Positions 1-8,875 of a stretch of 64,000 nucleotides of DNA are shown here, in pieces. A model generated the notes under the pieces. It did not search any database. It had not been told where the DNA came from and worked only from the letters and a program-made list of their open reading frames with translations. Made by a program: the position numbers and the translations under genes. The stretch covers positions 1 through 64,000 of the forward strand of contig DVHI01000030.1 of NCBI GenBank assembly GCA_018712275.1, given 5' to 3'. The stretch's first letter is position 1, and each line of letters starts with the position of its first letter. Origin of the DNA: Candidatus Coprenecus avistercoris. Its GTDB lineage: Bacteria; Bacteroidota; Bacteroidia; Bacteroidales; UBA932.

Positions 1-1720
1 AAGTTACGGGGTCAGTTTGCCGAGTTCCTTGGCCATGAATCGCTCGAGCACCTTAGGATTCTCTCCTCGCCCACCTGTGTCGGTTTACGGTACGGGCCGT
101 CATGCCATATGCTACGGAGGTTTTCTCGTGAGTCTGATTACCCTCGCTGTCCGCTTGCCCGAAGGCTCGCGGTACTGTCACGTTTCAGCAATCTCCGGTA
201 TTACCGGAAACTATACCTACGCGCTTCAACCGCCTATTCCGTCAGGCGGCGGAGGTGTCACTCCTCAGTCACTCCTTCACTGACATAACGGGTACCGGAA
301 TCTTGACCGGTTGTCCATCACCTTCCCCCTTCGGGTTCGGCTTAGGGCCCGACTTACCCTGAGGCGATTAACGTCGCTCAGGAAACCTTGGGCTTTCGGT
401 GTGCGGGTTTCGCGCCCGCATTGTCGTTACTTATGCCTACATTTTCTTTTCCGGACGCTCCAGCCGTCCTCACGAACGACCTTCGGCGCCGACCGGAATG
501 CTCCCCTACCACTCTGAATTAATCCAGAGTCCGCAGTTTCGGCAGTATGCTTGATGCCCGTTTATCATCCACGCAGCTGCGCTCGACTAGTGAGCTGTTA
601 CGCACTCTTTAAATGAATAGCTGCTTCCAAGCTAACATCCTAGCTGTCTCTGCATAGCCACCTCGTTCTCTCAACTTAGCATACATTTCGGGGCCTTAAC
701 TGGCGGTCCGGGCTCTTTCCCTCTTGCCACCGGACATTAGCACCCGGCGACTCACTCCCGTCGATCACTTCGCGGCATTCGGAGTTTGTCAGGAATTGAT
801 AGGCGGTGAAGCCCTCGCATCCTATCAGTAGCTCTACCTCCGTGAAGCTCCGGCGAGGCTGTCCCTAAAGACATTTCGGGGAGTACGAGCTATCTCCCAG
901 TTTGATTAGCCTTTCACCCCTACCCTCAGCTCATCCGAATCCTTTTCAACGGAAACCGGTTCGGTCCTCCAGCGCCTGTCACGGCGCCTTCAACCTGGCC
1001 AAGGGTAGATCACTAGGTTTCGCGTCTGTCCACTCCTACTCTACGCCCTTGTCAGACTCGCTCTCGCTTCGGCTCACGCGCCTTAAGCGCTTAACCTCGC
1101 AGGAATGGAACAACTCGTAGGCTCATTATCCAAAAGGCACGCCGTCGCACCATAAAGATGCTCCGACCGCTTGTAGACGAACGGTTTCAGGGTCTATTGC
1201 ACTCCCCTGTTCGGGGTTCTTTTCACCTTTACCTCACGGTACTGGTTCACTATCGGTCTTCCGGTCGTATTTAGCCTTGCGGGATGGGCCCCGCGGATTC
1301 AGACAGGGTTCCTCGTGCCCCGCCCTACTCAGGTGGTCATTTGAACAGCTCATGCTCTACGCGTACGGGCCTGTCACCCTGTGCCGGACTCCTTTCCAGA
1401 AGCTTCCGCTTTTGATGGACTGTTCGCGGTATGACTCCTACAACCCCGGCACTGCCGTAACAGCACCGGTTTGGGCTATTTCCCTTTCGCTCGCCACTAC
1501 TCGGGAAATCGATCTTTCTTTCTTTTCCTCCAGGTAATAAGATGTTTCAGTTCCCTGGGTTCGCTCTGGCGTGGACGAGCTTCACTCGTCCGGGTTTCCC
1601 CATTCGGATACGTGCGGATCAAGTCCTGTTGGCGGATCCCCGCACATTTTCGCAGCTTACTGCGTCCTTCTTCGCCGCCGGAAGCCTAGGCATCCTCCGT
1701 TCGCCCTTGTAACTTCTCTC
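1..1720 (-). rRNA. rrl: 23S ribosomal RNA, 5' part (3' part outside window)
   Basis: The reverse complement reads as the first roughly 1,700 nt of bacterial 23S rRNA. The conserved GGATGCC of the 5' domain lies at 1689-1695, and the window edge falls in the conserved stretch near E. coli position 1670. The length matches E. coli over this span, so I see no large intervening sequence. The 5' end is estimated at about 1720 by aligning GGATGCC with its usual offset of about 25 nt; the exact base is uncertain. Small open frames across 17-1783 are rRNA artefacts. Upstream (higher coordinates) there is no 16S rRNA, tRNA-Ile or tRNA-Ala before the next protein gene. Confidence 0.97.
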
Positions 1721-1865
1721 GATATGATTTCGTATTCGTCTCGTATTTGGATCAATTGTAGTCCCTTAAAATTTTACTCTTAACAGACTTATTAACCTGT
1801 ATACTTTTACCTCGTTATCTCTCTCAGTCTTTTCAATGAACTATCCGTTTTTCTCAAACGGGCTG

Positions 1866-1897
1866 CAAATATATGGGCGATTTTTTAAACCACCAAA
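1866..1897 (-). promoter_or_regulatory. Promoter of the 23S rRNA gene (-33/-7 type)
   Basis: On the minus strand, TTTG (1897-1894), a 20-bp spacer and TATATTTG (1873-1866) match the Bacteroidetes primary promoter consensus TTTG-N19-21-TAnnTTTG exactly. Transcription should begin near 1860 and give a leader of about 140 nt before the mature 23S 5' end. The AT-rich DNA upstream (1900-2010) could act as an UP-like element. Confidence 0.8.
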
Positions 1898-2019
1898 TTT
1901 TTCTGCAAAAAAATTTCAAAAATTTTTGAAAAAATTTTATCTCTTTTAGCCAAATCGCTGAAAACAAAGAAGATATAATTTAAAATTTCTCGAAAGAATT
2001 TTTCATAAAATTTTTTGGT

Positions 2020-2027
2020 TAAATTTG
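2020..2027 (+). promoter_or_regulatory. -7 element TAAATTTG upstream of the OPT gene
   Basis: TAAATTTG fits TAnnTTTG, 33 nt before the ATG at 2061. No clear TTTG lies 19-21 bp upstream, so only the -7 half is supported. Confidence 0.5.
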
Positions 2028-2060
2028 TATCCGAAACCAAACCTTCCTAATACCTATCTT

Positions 2061-4064
2061 ATGAGCGAAGAAAATAAAAAAGTAACTCTTCCCGAAAACG
2101 CATTCCGGGAACTGAAACCCGGCGAGAAGTACCAGCCTCTTCTCAATCCGGACAAAGTCTATCCTGAGGTAACAGTATGGTCCGTGACCATCGGCCTCGT
2201 GATGACCATCATCTTCTCTGCTGCCGCAGCTTTCCTCGGATTGAAAGTAGGGCAGGTCTTCGAGGCCGCCATACCTATATCTATAATAGCGGTAGGACTC
2301 TCCAGCGCATTCAAGCGCAAGAACGCCCTGGGCGAGAATGTCATCATCCAGTCCATCGGAGCCTGCTCCGGCGTAATCGTGGCAGGAGCCATCTTCACCC
2401 TCCCCGCCCTGTACATCCTGCAGGACAGATACCCGGAACTGACTGTGGATTTCTCCAAGATATTCCTCAGTTCCCTCATCGGAGGAGTGCTCGGTATCCT
2501 GCTGCTGATTCCTTTCCGCAAATATTTCGTAAAGGAGCAGCACGGCAAATACCCCTTCCCCGAGGCTACCGCCACCACTCAGGTACTGGTCAGCGGCGAG
2601 TCCGGAGGAAAGGGAGCCAAAACACTGCTTATCAGCGGTCTGATCGGAGGTCTCTACGATTTCATCGTATCCACCTTCGGATGGTGGTCCGAGGTCTTCA
2701 CCTCCAGGGTACTGCCCTGGGGCGAGCAGGTGGCCACCAACGCAAAGCTCCTCTTCAAGGTCAATGTGGGAGCGGCGGTCCTCGGCCTCGGCTACATCAT
2801 CGGCCTCAAGTACTCATTCATCATCTGCTGCGGCTCGTTCCTCGTATGGCTGATCATTATCCCGCTGATGAACATCCTCTTCGGAGACAGTGTGGTGGAC
2901 CTGATGGGCTCCGGCCTGACCGCCACCGTAGGCTCGATGTCGCCTGAGGAGATCTTCACCAACTACGCCCGCCACATCGGCATCGGAGGCATCGCCACCG
3001 CCGGCATCATCGGCATCATCAAGTCAGCCGGCATCATCAAGTCCGCTCTCGGTCTGGCCGGCAAGGAGTTCCGCGGCAAGAAGACCGGCGCCGAAGCTCA
3101 GGAAGCCCGCACACAGAGAGACCTGTCGATGAAGATCATTATCATCGGTCTGCTCATCACTCTGGCCCTGATGTTCGTTTTCTTCTACTTCGGAGTTCTG
3201 GACAACCTGTGGCACGCCGTAATAGCCCTTCTGGTAGTTGCCGTCATCGCCTTCCTCTTCACCACAGTGGCCGCCAACGCAATAGCCATCGTAGGTTCCA
3301 ACCCCGTCAGCGGCATGACCCTGATGACCCTCATCCTGGCCTCCATCATCTTAGTGGCAGCAGGACTCAAGGGCACTTCCGGCATGGCCGCCGCCCTGAT
3401 TATCGGAGGTGTTGTCTGCACCGCACTCTCCATGGCCGGAGGCTTCATCACCGACCTGAAGATAGGTTACTGGATAGGCACCACCCCCCGCAAGCAGGAG
3501 GGATGGAAGTTCTTAGGGACAATAGTGGCCGCCGCCACCGTCGCAGGAGTGATGATGATTCTCAACGACACCTTCGGATTCACCGGTGAAGGCGCCCTCG
3601 TGGCTCCTCAGGCCAATGCCATGGCAGCCGTCATCGAGCCCCTCATGCTCGGAGGCAGCGCTCCCTGGATCATGTACGGAATCGGAGCCGCCATCGCCAT
3701 CCTTCTCACCCTGTTCAAGGTACCCGCTCTGCCATTCGCACTCGGAATGTTCATCCCCATTGAGCTCAACCTTCCCCTGATGATCGGAGGAGCCGTCGCA
3801 TGGTATGTAGGTTCCCGCAGCAAGGACAAGGCCGTCAACGAGGCCCGCAAGGAGAAAGGTACCCTCGTGGCCTCCGGATTTATCGCCGGCGGCGCCCTGA
3901 TGGGAGTCGTATCCGCGATCATGCGCTTTGCAGACGTGAACTTAGTCAACACCCAGTGGCAGTCCTCCACCCCCGCGGTATGGGTTGCCCTCGGAGTATA
4001 TATCCTGCTGATCGCCTACATGATATGGGCCTGCAGGAAAACTGACGCCGCTGAAGAGAAATAA
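2061..4064 (+). CDS. OPT family oligopeptide (or metal-chelate) transporter
   Basis: A 667-aa, very hydrophobic inner-membrane protein of the OPT family, which imports small peptides or metal-chelate complexes, usually with protons. Many membrane segments are visible from about residue 35 onward, with a short hydrophilic N-terminus and a polar loop near residues 330-355. The stretch NAIAIVGSNPVSGMT near residue 410 is typical of bacterial OPT proteins. The ATG at 2061 was chosen because the preceding in-frame codons lie in the promoter. The ZIP transporter starts 2 nt after the stop and peptidase T follows, so imported peptides may be the substrate; that is inference from context, since the family does not reveal specificity. 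Confidence 0.9.
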   Translation: MSEENKKVTLPENAFRELKPGEKYQPLLNPDKVYPEVTVWSVTIGLVMTIIFSAAAAFLGLKVGQVFEAAIPISIIAVGLSSAFKRKNALGENVIIQSIGACSGVIVAGAIFTLPALYILQDRYPELTVDFSKIFLSSLIGGVLGILLLIPFRKYFVKEQHGKYPFPEATATTQVLVSGESGGKGAKTLLISGLIGGLYDFIVSTFGWWSEVFTSRVLPWGEQVATNAKLLFKVNVGAAVLGLGYIIGLKYSFIICCGSFLVWLIIIPLMNILFGDSVVDLMGSGLTATVGSMSPEEIFTNYARHIGIGGIATAGIIGIIKSAGIIKSALGLAGKEFRGKKTGAEAQEARTQRDLSMKIIIIGLLITLALMFVFFYFGVLDNLWHAVIALLVVAVIAFLFTTVAANAIAIVGSNPVSGMTLMTLILASIILVAAGLKGTSGMAAALIIGGVVCTALSMAGGFITDLKIGYWIGTTPRKQEGWKFLGTIVAAATVAGVMMILNDTFGFTGEGALVAPQANAMAAVIEPLMLGGSAPWIMYGIGAAIAILLTLFKVPALPFALGMFIPIELNLPLMIGGAVAWYVGSRSKDKAVNEARKEKGTLVASGFIAGGALMGVVSAIMRFADVNLVNTQWQSSTPAVWVALGVYILLIAYMIWACRKTDAAEEK

Positions 4065-4066
4065 CG

Positions 4067-4873
4067 ATGCTGAGCGACAGTAACTTCCCTATTGCACTGC
4101 TCCTGACCCTTATCGCGGGACTGTCCACCGGACTCGGAGGGGTGATCGTGCTGCTGACCAGAAAATTCAGCACGAAGACCCTCTCATTTGCCCTCGGTTT
4201 CTCGGCAGGAGTGATGCTCTTCATCTCCATGACGGAGCTTTTCGCCGAGGCCCGAGCCAGCCTCGGCTCCGCCTTCGGAGAGAGGACGGGGCTGCTGTAT
4301 ACTGTCTTAGCATTCTTCGCGGGGATAGCGCTGATTGCCCTCATTGACAATCTGATACCCTCGAAGGACAATCCCCATGAATATTCCGCCGCCCCCTCGG
4401 AGGACGGCGCCGTCCCGGACAGCATGGGGCTCATGCGCTTAGGGCTTTTCTCCGTGATTGCCATTGCTATACACAATTTTCCGGAGGGCATGGCCACCTT
4501 CGTGAGCGCCATGGAAAGCCCCCGGACCGGAATTTCCATAGCTGTGGCCGTGGCGATCCACAACATTCCGGAAGGCATAATGGTTGCAATACCGATTTAC
4601 TATGCCACGCGGAAAAAGGGCAAGGCCGTCGGAAACGCCTTCCTGTCCGGACTCGCCGAGCCGGTGGGGGGAGTCGTCGGCTATCTGCTGCTCTCGAGGA
4701 TATTCGACCAGTCCCTGAACGGAACGGTCCTCGCAGTGGTCGCGGGTATCATGACCTATATCGCATTAGATGAGCTTCTTCCGTCCGCCGAGAAGTTTGG
4801 GCACCACCACCTGTCCATCATCGGGGTCATAGCCGGTATGGCGGTAATGGCGGCAAGTATGATTTTGATTTAG
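4067..4873 (+). CDS. zupT: ZIP family zinc/divalent metal transporter, ZupT-like
   Basis: A 268-aa inner-membrane metal importer (E. coli ZupT has 257 aa). The two ZIP signature motifs are present: HNFPEG at residues 136-141 and HNIPEG at 165-170, which form the metal site of transmembrane helices 4 and 5. A variable acidic and His-containing loop lies around residues 98-120, as expected between helices 3 and 4. The gene starts 2 nt after the OPT stop, so the two are co-transcribed and probably translationally coupled. The likely substrate is Zn2+, with Fe2+ or Mn2+ possible. Two zinc-dependent proteins (PepT and AlaX) follow directly. Confidence 0.93.
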   Translation: MLSDSNFPIALLLTLIAGLSTGLGGVIVLLTRKFSTKTLSFALGFSAGVMLFISMTELFAEARASLGSAFGERTGLLYTVLAFFAGIALIALIDNLIPSKDNPHEYSAAPSEDGAVPDSMGLMRLGLFSVIAIAIHNFPEGMATFVSAMESPRTGISIAVAVAIHNIPEGIMVAIPIYYATRKKGKAVGNAFLSGLAEPVGGVVGYLLLSRIFDQSLNGTVLAVVAGIMTYIALDELLPSAEKFGHHHLSIIGVIAGMAVMAASMILI

Positions 4874-4888
4874 TTAAATATCTTAGAT

Positions 4889-6115
4889 ATGGAAAAAATA
4901 GTTGACAGATTTCTGAGGTACGTGGCATTCGACACCACGTCGAACCCTGACTCCCAGAGTCAGCCCAGTACCAACAAGCAGTTCGCCCTCCTCGAGCAGC
5001 TCCGCAAGGAACTCGTAGCCATGGGCCTGGAGAATGTCGTGCTGGACAAATACGGCTACCTGATGGCCTCCATCCCCTCCAACATAGAAGAGGACGTCCC
5101 CGCCATAGGATTCATCTCCCATGTGGACACCTCTCCCGATGCTCCGGGAAGCGGTATCAAGCCACGGATTATCGAAAATTATGACGGCAAGGCCATCACT
5201 CTCAACGAGGCTAAAGGCATGGTTCTCGACCCGGAAGAATTCCCCGAGCTGAAGGACTATGTGGGCCAGACCCTGATCACCACCGACGGCAACACCCTGC
5301 TCGGAGCCGACGACAAGGCCGGAGTGGCCGAAATCATGGCCGCCGCCGAGTACATCATGGAACATCCTGAATTCAAGCACGGTCCCATCAAGATCGGCTT
5401 CACCCCCGACGAGGAAATCGGCCGCGGAGTGGACCATTTCGACGTGGCCAGGTTCGGTGCCAAATACGCCTACACCATGGACGGAGGCGCCATCGGCGAA
5501 CTCGAGTACGAGAACTTCAACGCCGCGGCCGCCAAGCTGCACATCCAGGGCCGCAACATCCACCCGGGCTACGCCAAGGACAAGATGCTCAATGCAATAC
5601 TTATCGCGTCCGAGCTCAACGACATGCTCCCGGTATGGCAGAGACCCGAGTACACCGAGGGCTATGACGGATTCATCCATATCACCAAGTTCACGGGGGT
5701 GGTCGAGGAGGCCGACATCCAGTACATCATCCGCGACCACGACTTCGAGCTGTTCGAACGCAAGAAGAAGATGATACAGGAATGCGCCGACTTCATCAAC
5801 TGCAAGTACGGAGCCGGTGTCGTGACCGTCGATATCAAGGACCAGTACTACAACATGAAGAAAGAGGTCGAGCCCCACTACCACATCATTGAGAAAGCTG
5901 TCGAGGCCATGAAGTCCGCGGGCATCAAGCCCAACATCCGTCCCATCCGCGGCGGTACGGACGGCGCCCGCCTCTCGTTCATGGGTCTGCCCTGCCCCAA
6001 CATCTTCGCCGGCGGCCTCAACTTCCACGGCAAGTACGAGTATCTCCCAGTGCAGAGCATGGAGAAGGCCTCGGAGGTCATCCTGAACATCATCCGGAAT
6101 TTCACAGTAAAATAA
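4889..6115 (+). CDS. pepT: Peptidase T (tripeptide aminopeptidase)
   Basis: A 408-aa cytosolic M20 metallopeptidase, exactly the length of E. coli PepT. It removes the N-terminal residue of tripeptides using two zinc ions. Metal ligands are visible at H78 (SHVD), D141 (GADDKAG), E176 within the PDEEIG motif (E175 next to it), D198 (TMDGG) and H380 (NFHGKYE). It begins 15 nt after zupT. Its stop overlaps the next start (TAATG). With an OPT transporter upstream, it probably degrades imported peptides. Confidence 0.96.
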   Translation: MEKIVDRFLRYVAFDTTSNPDSQSQPSTNKQFALLEQLRKELVAMGLENVVLDKYGYLMASIPSNIEEDVPAIGFISHVDTSPDAPGSGIKPRIIENYDGKAITLNEAKGMVLDPEEFPELKDYVGQTLITTDGNTLLGADDKAGVAEIMAAAEYIMEHPEFKHGPIKIGFTPDEEIGRGVDHFDVARFGAKYAYTMDGGAIGELEYENFNAAAAKLHIQGRNIHPGYAKDKMLNAILIASELNDMLPVWQRPEYTEGYDGFIHITKFTGVVEEADIQYIIRDHDFELFERKKKMIQECADFINCKYGAGVVTVDIKDQYYNMKKEVEPHYHIIEKAVEAMKSAGIKPNIRPIRGGTDGARLSFMGLPCPNIFAGGLNFHGKYEYLPVQSMEKASEVILNIIRNFTVK

Positions 6116-6576
6116 TGGAAGATATCCAGCTCAACGCGCACAACAAGGAGGAATACCCTCCGATGCACACGGCGGAACATATCCTCAACCAGACGATGGT
6201 GCGGATGTTCGGCTGTCCCCGCTCGCGCAACGCCCATATCGAGCGGAAGAAGAGCAAATGCGACTATCTGCTGGCGGAGTGCCCCACTCCGGAGCAGGTC
6301 CAGGCCATTGAGGACAAGGTCAATGAGGTGATAGCGGCAGCCCTGCCGGTCACCATTGAGTTCGTGCCTCTGTCGGAGGCAGGTGCAATAGTCGACCTGA
6401 GCAAACTTCCGGAGAATGTCTCGCAGACCCTCCGGATAGTCAGGGTCGGGGACTACGACGCCTGCGCCTGCATCGGGGCCCACGTCTCCAATACCTCGGA
6501 GATCGGGCACTTCCGGATACTCTCTCATGACTTCGCCGACGGACGGTGGAGAGTCCGCTTCAAGGTCGAGGGATAG
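6115..6576 (+). CDS. AlaX-like alanyl-tRNA editing protein (tRNA_SAD domain)
   Basis: A 153-aa protein with the zinc-binding pair of the AlaRS/ThrRS editing domain: H18-TAE-H22 and C119-IGA-H123. Free-standing proteins of this type (AlaX) hydrolyse Ser-tRNA(Ala) or Gly-tRNA(Ala) made in error. It is short and lacks any synthetase core, so an editing role in trans is the best call. The start codon shares one base with the pepT stop (TAATG), which implies translational coupling. The exact mischarged substrate is not evident from the sequence. Confidence 0.82.
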   Translation: MEDIQLNAHNKEEYPPMHTAEHILNQTMVRMFGCPRSRNAHIERKKSKCDYLLAECPTPEQVQAIEDKVNEVIAAALPVTIEFVPLSEAGAIVDLSKLPENVSQTLRIVRVGDYDACACIGAHVSNTSEIGHFRILSHDFADGRWRVRFKVEG

Positions 6577-6595
6577 AGGGGTGGCACGGTAATTG

Positions 6596-6644
6596 ACAGC
6601 TTTCATATTTCAGAATCACAAAGCATCTGAAGTATGAAAGCTGT
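6596..6644 (+). promoter_or_regulatory. 18-bp RNA hairpin enclosing the SIMPL gene start codon
   Basis: The left arm (6596-6613) and right arm (6627-6644) pair over 18 positions with a single U-G wobble around a 13-nt loop. The right arm contains the ATG at 6634-6636. In any transcript that starts upstream, the start codon would be buried in the stem. There is no good U-tract after the stem, so it is a weak candidate for a plain terminator of the pepT operon. Confidence 0.7.
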
Positions 6645-7392
6645 TTCATTTATTATCGCGGCGGCTGCCGCTTCCATTCTCTCCTGCGGCATGATGAAAG
6701 CCCAGGACGGTGTCCCCTATGATGAGAAATTCCGCTATATCGAGGTTACCGGCACCTCCGAGGTAGAGATAGTGCCTGACGAGATACACTTCATCATCGG
6801 CATCAAGGAGTATTTTGAGGAGGAATTCGACGGAGTCTCCAAACCCGAGGAATACAGGACAAAAGTACGTATCGAGGACATCGAATCTCAGATGCGCGAA
6901 GCCCTTCACTCCATCGGCATCACCGACAACGACATCCGCACCCAGGACGTGGGCGATTACTGGAGGGAGCGGGGCCTGGACTTCCTCATCGGCAAGAATT
7001 TGGACATCACCCTGCACGATTTCACGATGATAGACAGGATCATCTCTGTCATAGACACCAAGGGAGTAAGCTCCATGCGTATCGGGGACATGAGCAACAA
7101 GGACATCCTCAAATACCACGAGCAGGGCAAGAAAGACGCGCTGCTGGCTGCCAGGAAGAAAGCCGAATATATGGCGGAGGCCCTCGGTGAGAAAATCGGG
7201 AAGGTCCTCAGCATCGTAGAGCATGGCGGCGGAACAGACCACTACACAGTAGTTCAGAACAGCAAGCTGCGCATGGACAGCGCCGCACTCGGCTCAGCCG
7301 AAGCCGCTCCGGCAGCCTCCGCCTCCGATGCCTTCCGCACCATCAAGTACACCTACTCGGTCACCTGCCGCTTCGCCCTCAAAGGCTGGTAA
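6634..7392 (+). CDS. SIMPL (DUF541) domain secreted protein
   Basis: A 252-aa exported protein. Residues 1-23 form a signal sequence; Cys18 in ILSCG could instead be a lipidation site, so soluble periplasmic and lipoprotein forms are both possible. The rest matches the SIMPL/DUF541 family ([16 protein letters not shown] near the N-terminus, [14 protein letters not shown] near residue 175), whose members form periplasmic or surface oligomers of unclear function. An Ala-rich segment lies near residues 214-228. The start codon is inside a strong hairpin. The end overlaps the convergent glycosyltransferase gene by 14 bp. Confidence 0.85.
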   Translation: MKAVSFIIAAAAASILSCGMMKAQDGVPYDEKFRYIEVTGTSEVEIVPDEIHFIIGIKEYFEEEFDGVSKPEEYRTKVRIEDIESQMREALHSIGITDNDIRTQDVGDYWRERGLDFLIGKNLDITLHDFTMIDRIISVIDTKGVSSMRIGDMSNKDILKYHEQGKKDALLAARKKAEYMAEALGEKIGKVLSIVEHGGGTDHYTVVQNSKLRMDSAALGSAEAAPAASASDAFRTIKYTYSVTCRFALKGW

Positions 7393-8746
7393 TCATATTG
7401 CCGTTCATCTGCTGACGGGCGAGGAGTTCGCGGGTGCGGAGGGAGTCCTTGTAGGCGTTGTGGGCGTTGATCCTGGAGATGTCCAGGGCGGCGTCGGAGT
7501 TTCCGCCCCAGCGGCGGCAGCTGTATATCGGGTCATAGATGCGGCAGAGACGGTACTCACGGGTCAGGCGGAGCACCACGCCGTAGTCCTCGCCGTAGGA
7601 GACGTTCTCGAAGCCGCCGATGGAGCGCAGGGTGGCGGCGTGGAAGGCGCGGGGAGCACCGAGACCGTTGATGCGCAGAGCGTTGTTGTGGCCGTTGGAA
7701 TCGGTCCACTCGCGGTGGTCGATGACTCCGGGCGGTATGGGCCGCAGGTCGAAGTCGGTCATCATGTAGCTGCCGATGACCACTGCGCACCGCTCGCAGC
7801 GGAACACGTCCACTATCCTCTGCAGGGTATCCCGCCCGCTGTACATGTCGTCGCTGTCGAGCTGCACGGCATAGCGTCCGCAAGCCGGATGGCTGATACC
7901 GGCGTTCCAGCAGCCGCCGATACCCAGGCCGGTCTCCTCCGGGATAACGTGAATCACCCGGCTGTCGGACGAGGCCAGTTCATCTATCCTTTCCGATGTT
8001 CCGTCGGTGGAATGATTGTCTATCACTATGACATTGAACTGGAAATCCGTCTGCTGCGAGAGCGCCGAGCGGAGTGCGTCCTGTATCGTGGCAGCGCGGT
8101 TGAGCACCGGGATAATGACCGAAGCCTCGACGGCATAGACTCCGCTGTCCTCCCCGACCGTCCGCGTCCGCTGCGGCAGCCACACCCCAATTTTCCTTAG
8201 ATGATCCGTAAAAATGGCCTCCATCTCTATCTGCGCCTCCCGGTTCCTCGGATCCACATAGTCGAACTGCTTCTGTCCCGAAGCCCTCGGATCCACCTCG
8301 TCCACCCCGTAAAGCGTCTGCGGCAGATGCATCAGCGCCCCATGCCGCGAGAGGAAGAGCCTCAGCGAATACCACCGGCCGTATTTCAGCGACGGGCCGC
8401 CACCAGCTGCTCTTTCCGTTTCTTCATTGCCCTTTCCGGTCCTGCATCCACCTATCCCCTCTTTCTCCAATCCGCACTCCCATTCCCCCATCAGAGCCTC
8501 ATTCACAGCCACCAGCGCCCCGAAATCGAAGTCCTCCCGTACACTGCCCGGTTGATAATCATTGACCGGATTGTCCTTCCGCCGGCCGTCCGCCGTCCGC
8601 AGCCAATAGTCACAGTACACCATCGCCGCCCCCGTCCGGACAGCCTCCTCCAGCAGCCTTCCGCCGGCCTGCCCGGCATCATACATCTTCCGCTCCGGCC
8701 CTACCCGCAGCAGCACGTATCCGTTGTTTCTGTCGATTATTTCCAT
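7379..8746 (-). CDS. GT2 family glycosyltransferase with extra N-terminal domain
   Basis: A 455-aa soluble protein. A GT-A fold family 2 domain begins near residue 208 ([10 protein letters not shown]), with [10 protein letters not shown] at 241-250 and the metal/nucleotide-sugar motif DSDD at 297-300. Residues 1-200 resemble the middle of another GT2-like unit (VYCDYW... [14 protein letters not shown]) without its own clear nucleotide motif, so it may be a degenerate duplicate. Acceptor and donor are unknown. It is monocistronic, with its own -7 element, and converges on the SIMPL gene with a 14-bp overlap. Confidence 0.85.
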   Translation of the reverse strand: MEIIDRNNGYVLLRVGPERKMYDAGQAGGRLLEEAVRTGAAMVYCDYWLRTADGRRKDNPVNDYQPGSVREDFDFGALVAVNEALMGEWECGLEKEGIGGCRTGKGNEETERAAGGGPSLKYGRWYSLRLFLSRHGALMHLPQTLYGVDEVDPRASGQKQFDYVDPRNREAQIEMEAIFTDHLRKIGVWLPQRTRTVGEDSGVYAVEASVIIPVLNRAATIQDALRSALSQQTDFQFNVIVIDNHSTDGTSERIDELASSDSRVIHVIPEETGLGIGGCWNAGISHPACGRYAVQLDSDDMYSGRDTLQRIVDVFRCERCAVVIGSYMMTDFDLRPIPPGVIDHREWTDSNGHNNALRINGLGAPRAFHAATLRSIGGFENVSYGEDYGVVLRLTREYRLCRIYDPIYSCRRWGGNSDAALDISRINAHNAYKDSLRTRELLARQQMNGNMITSL

Positions 8747-8765
8747 ATCTTTCTGATTAGCCTCT

Positions 8766-8773
8766 CAAAGATA
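8766..8773 (-). promoter_or_regulatory. -7 element TATCTTTG of the glycosyltransferase gene
   Basis: On the minus strand TATCTTTG matches TAnnTTTG, 19 nt before the ATG at 8746. No clear -33 TTTG is seen at the right distance. Confidence 0.5.
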
Positions 8774-8799
8774 GTAAATGTTTTCATGTGAATTTGCGT

Positions 8800-8822
8800 A
8801 ACGGCAAGCAGAGAAGCGGCCT
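8800..8822. repeat. 23-nt dispersed repeat, copy 1
   Basis: This stretch (beginning AACGGCAAGCAGAGAAGCGG) recurs at 16996-17018 with one mismatch, in the same orientation. Both copies are intergenic. Flanks are unrelated, so it is a short dispersed element of unknown nature. Confidence 0.6.
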
Positions 8823-8875
8823 CAAAATGTAATCATCTCTATGTCATTAAGTTATAATTAGGATTATACAAATTA

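Larger units (their letters stand above)
1721..2060. other. Intergenic: 23S leader, promoter and AT-rich OPT upstream region
   Basis: This 340-bp gap holds no gene. From 1721 to about 1860 it is the presumed leader of the minus-strand 23S transcript, with a hairpin (CCGTTT/AAACGG arms, 1845-1850 and 1856-1861) right at the predicted RNA 5' end. From about 1880 to 2040 it is very AT-rich, with many A and T runs. It carries the 23S promoter on the minus strand and a -7-like element for the OPT gene on the plus strand. Confidence 0.8.

Noticed and set aside
17..1783. Short open frames on the plus strand over the first 1.8 kb
   Set aside because: They are translations of the antisense of 23S rRNA; the region is fully explained by the rRNA.
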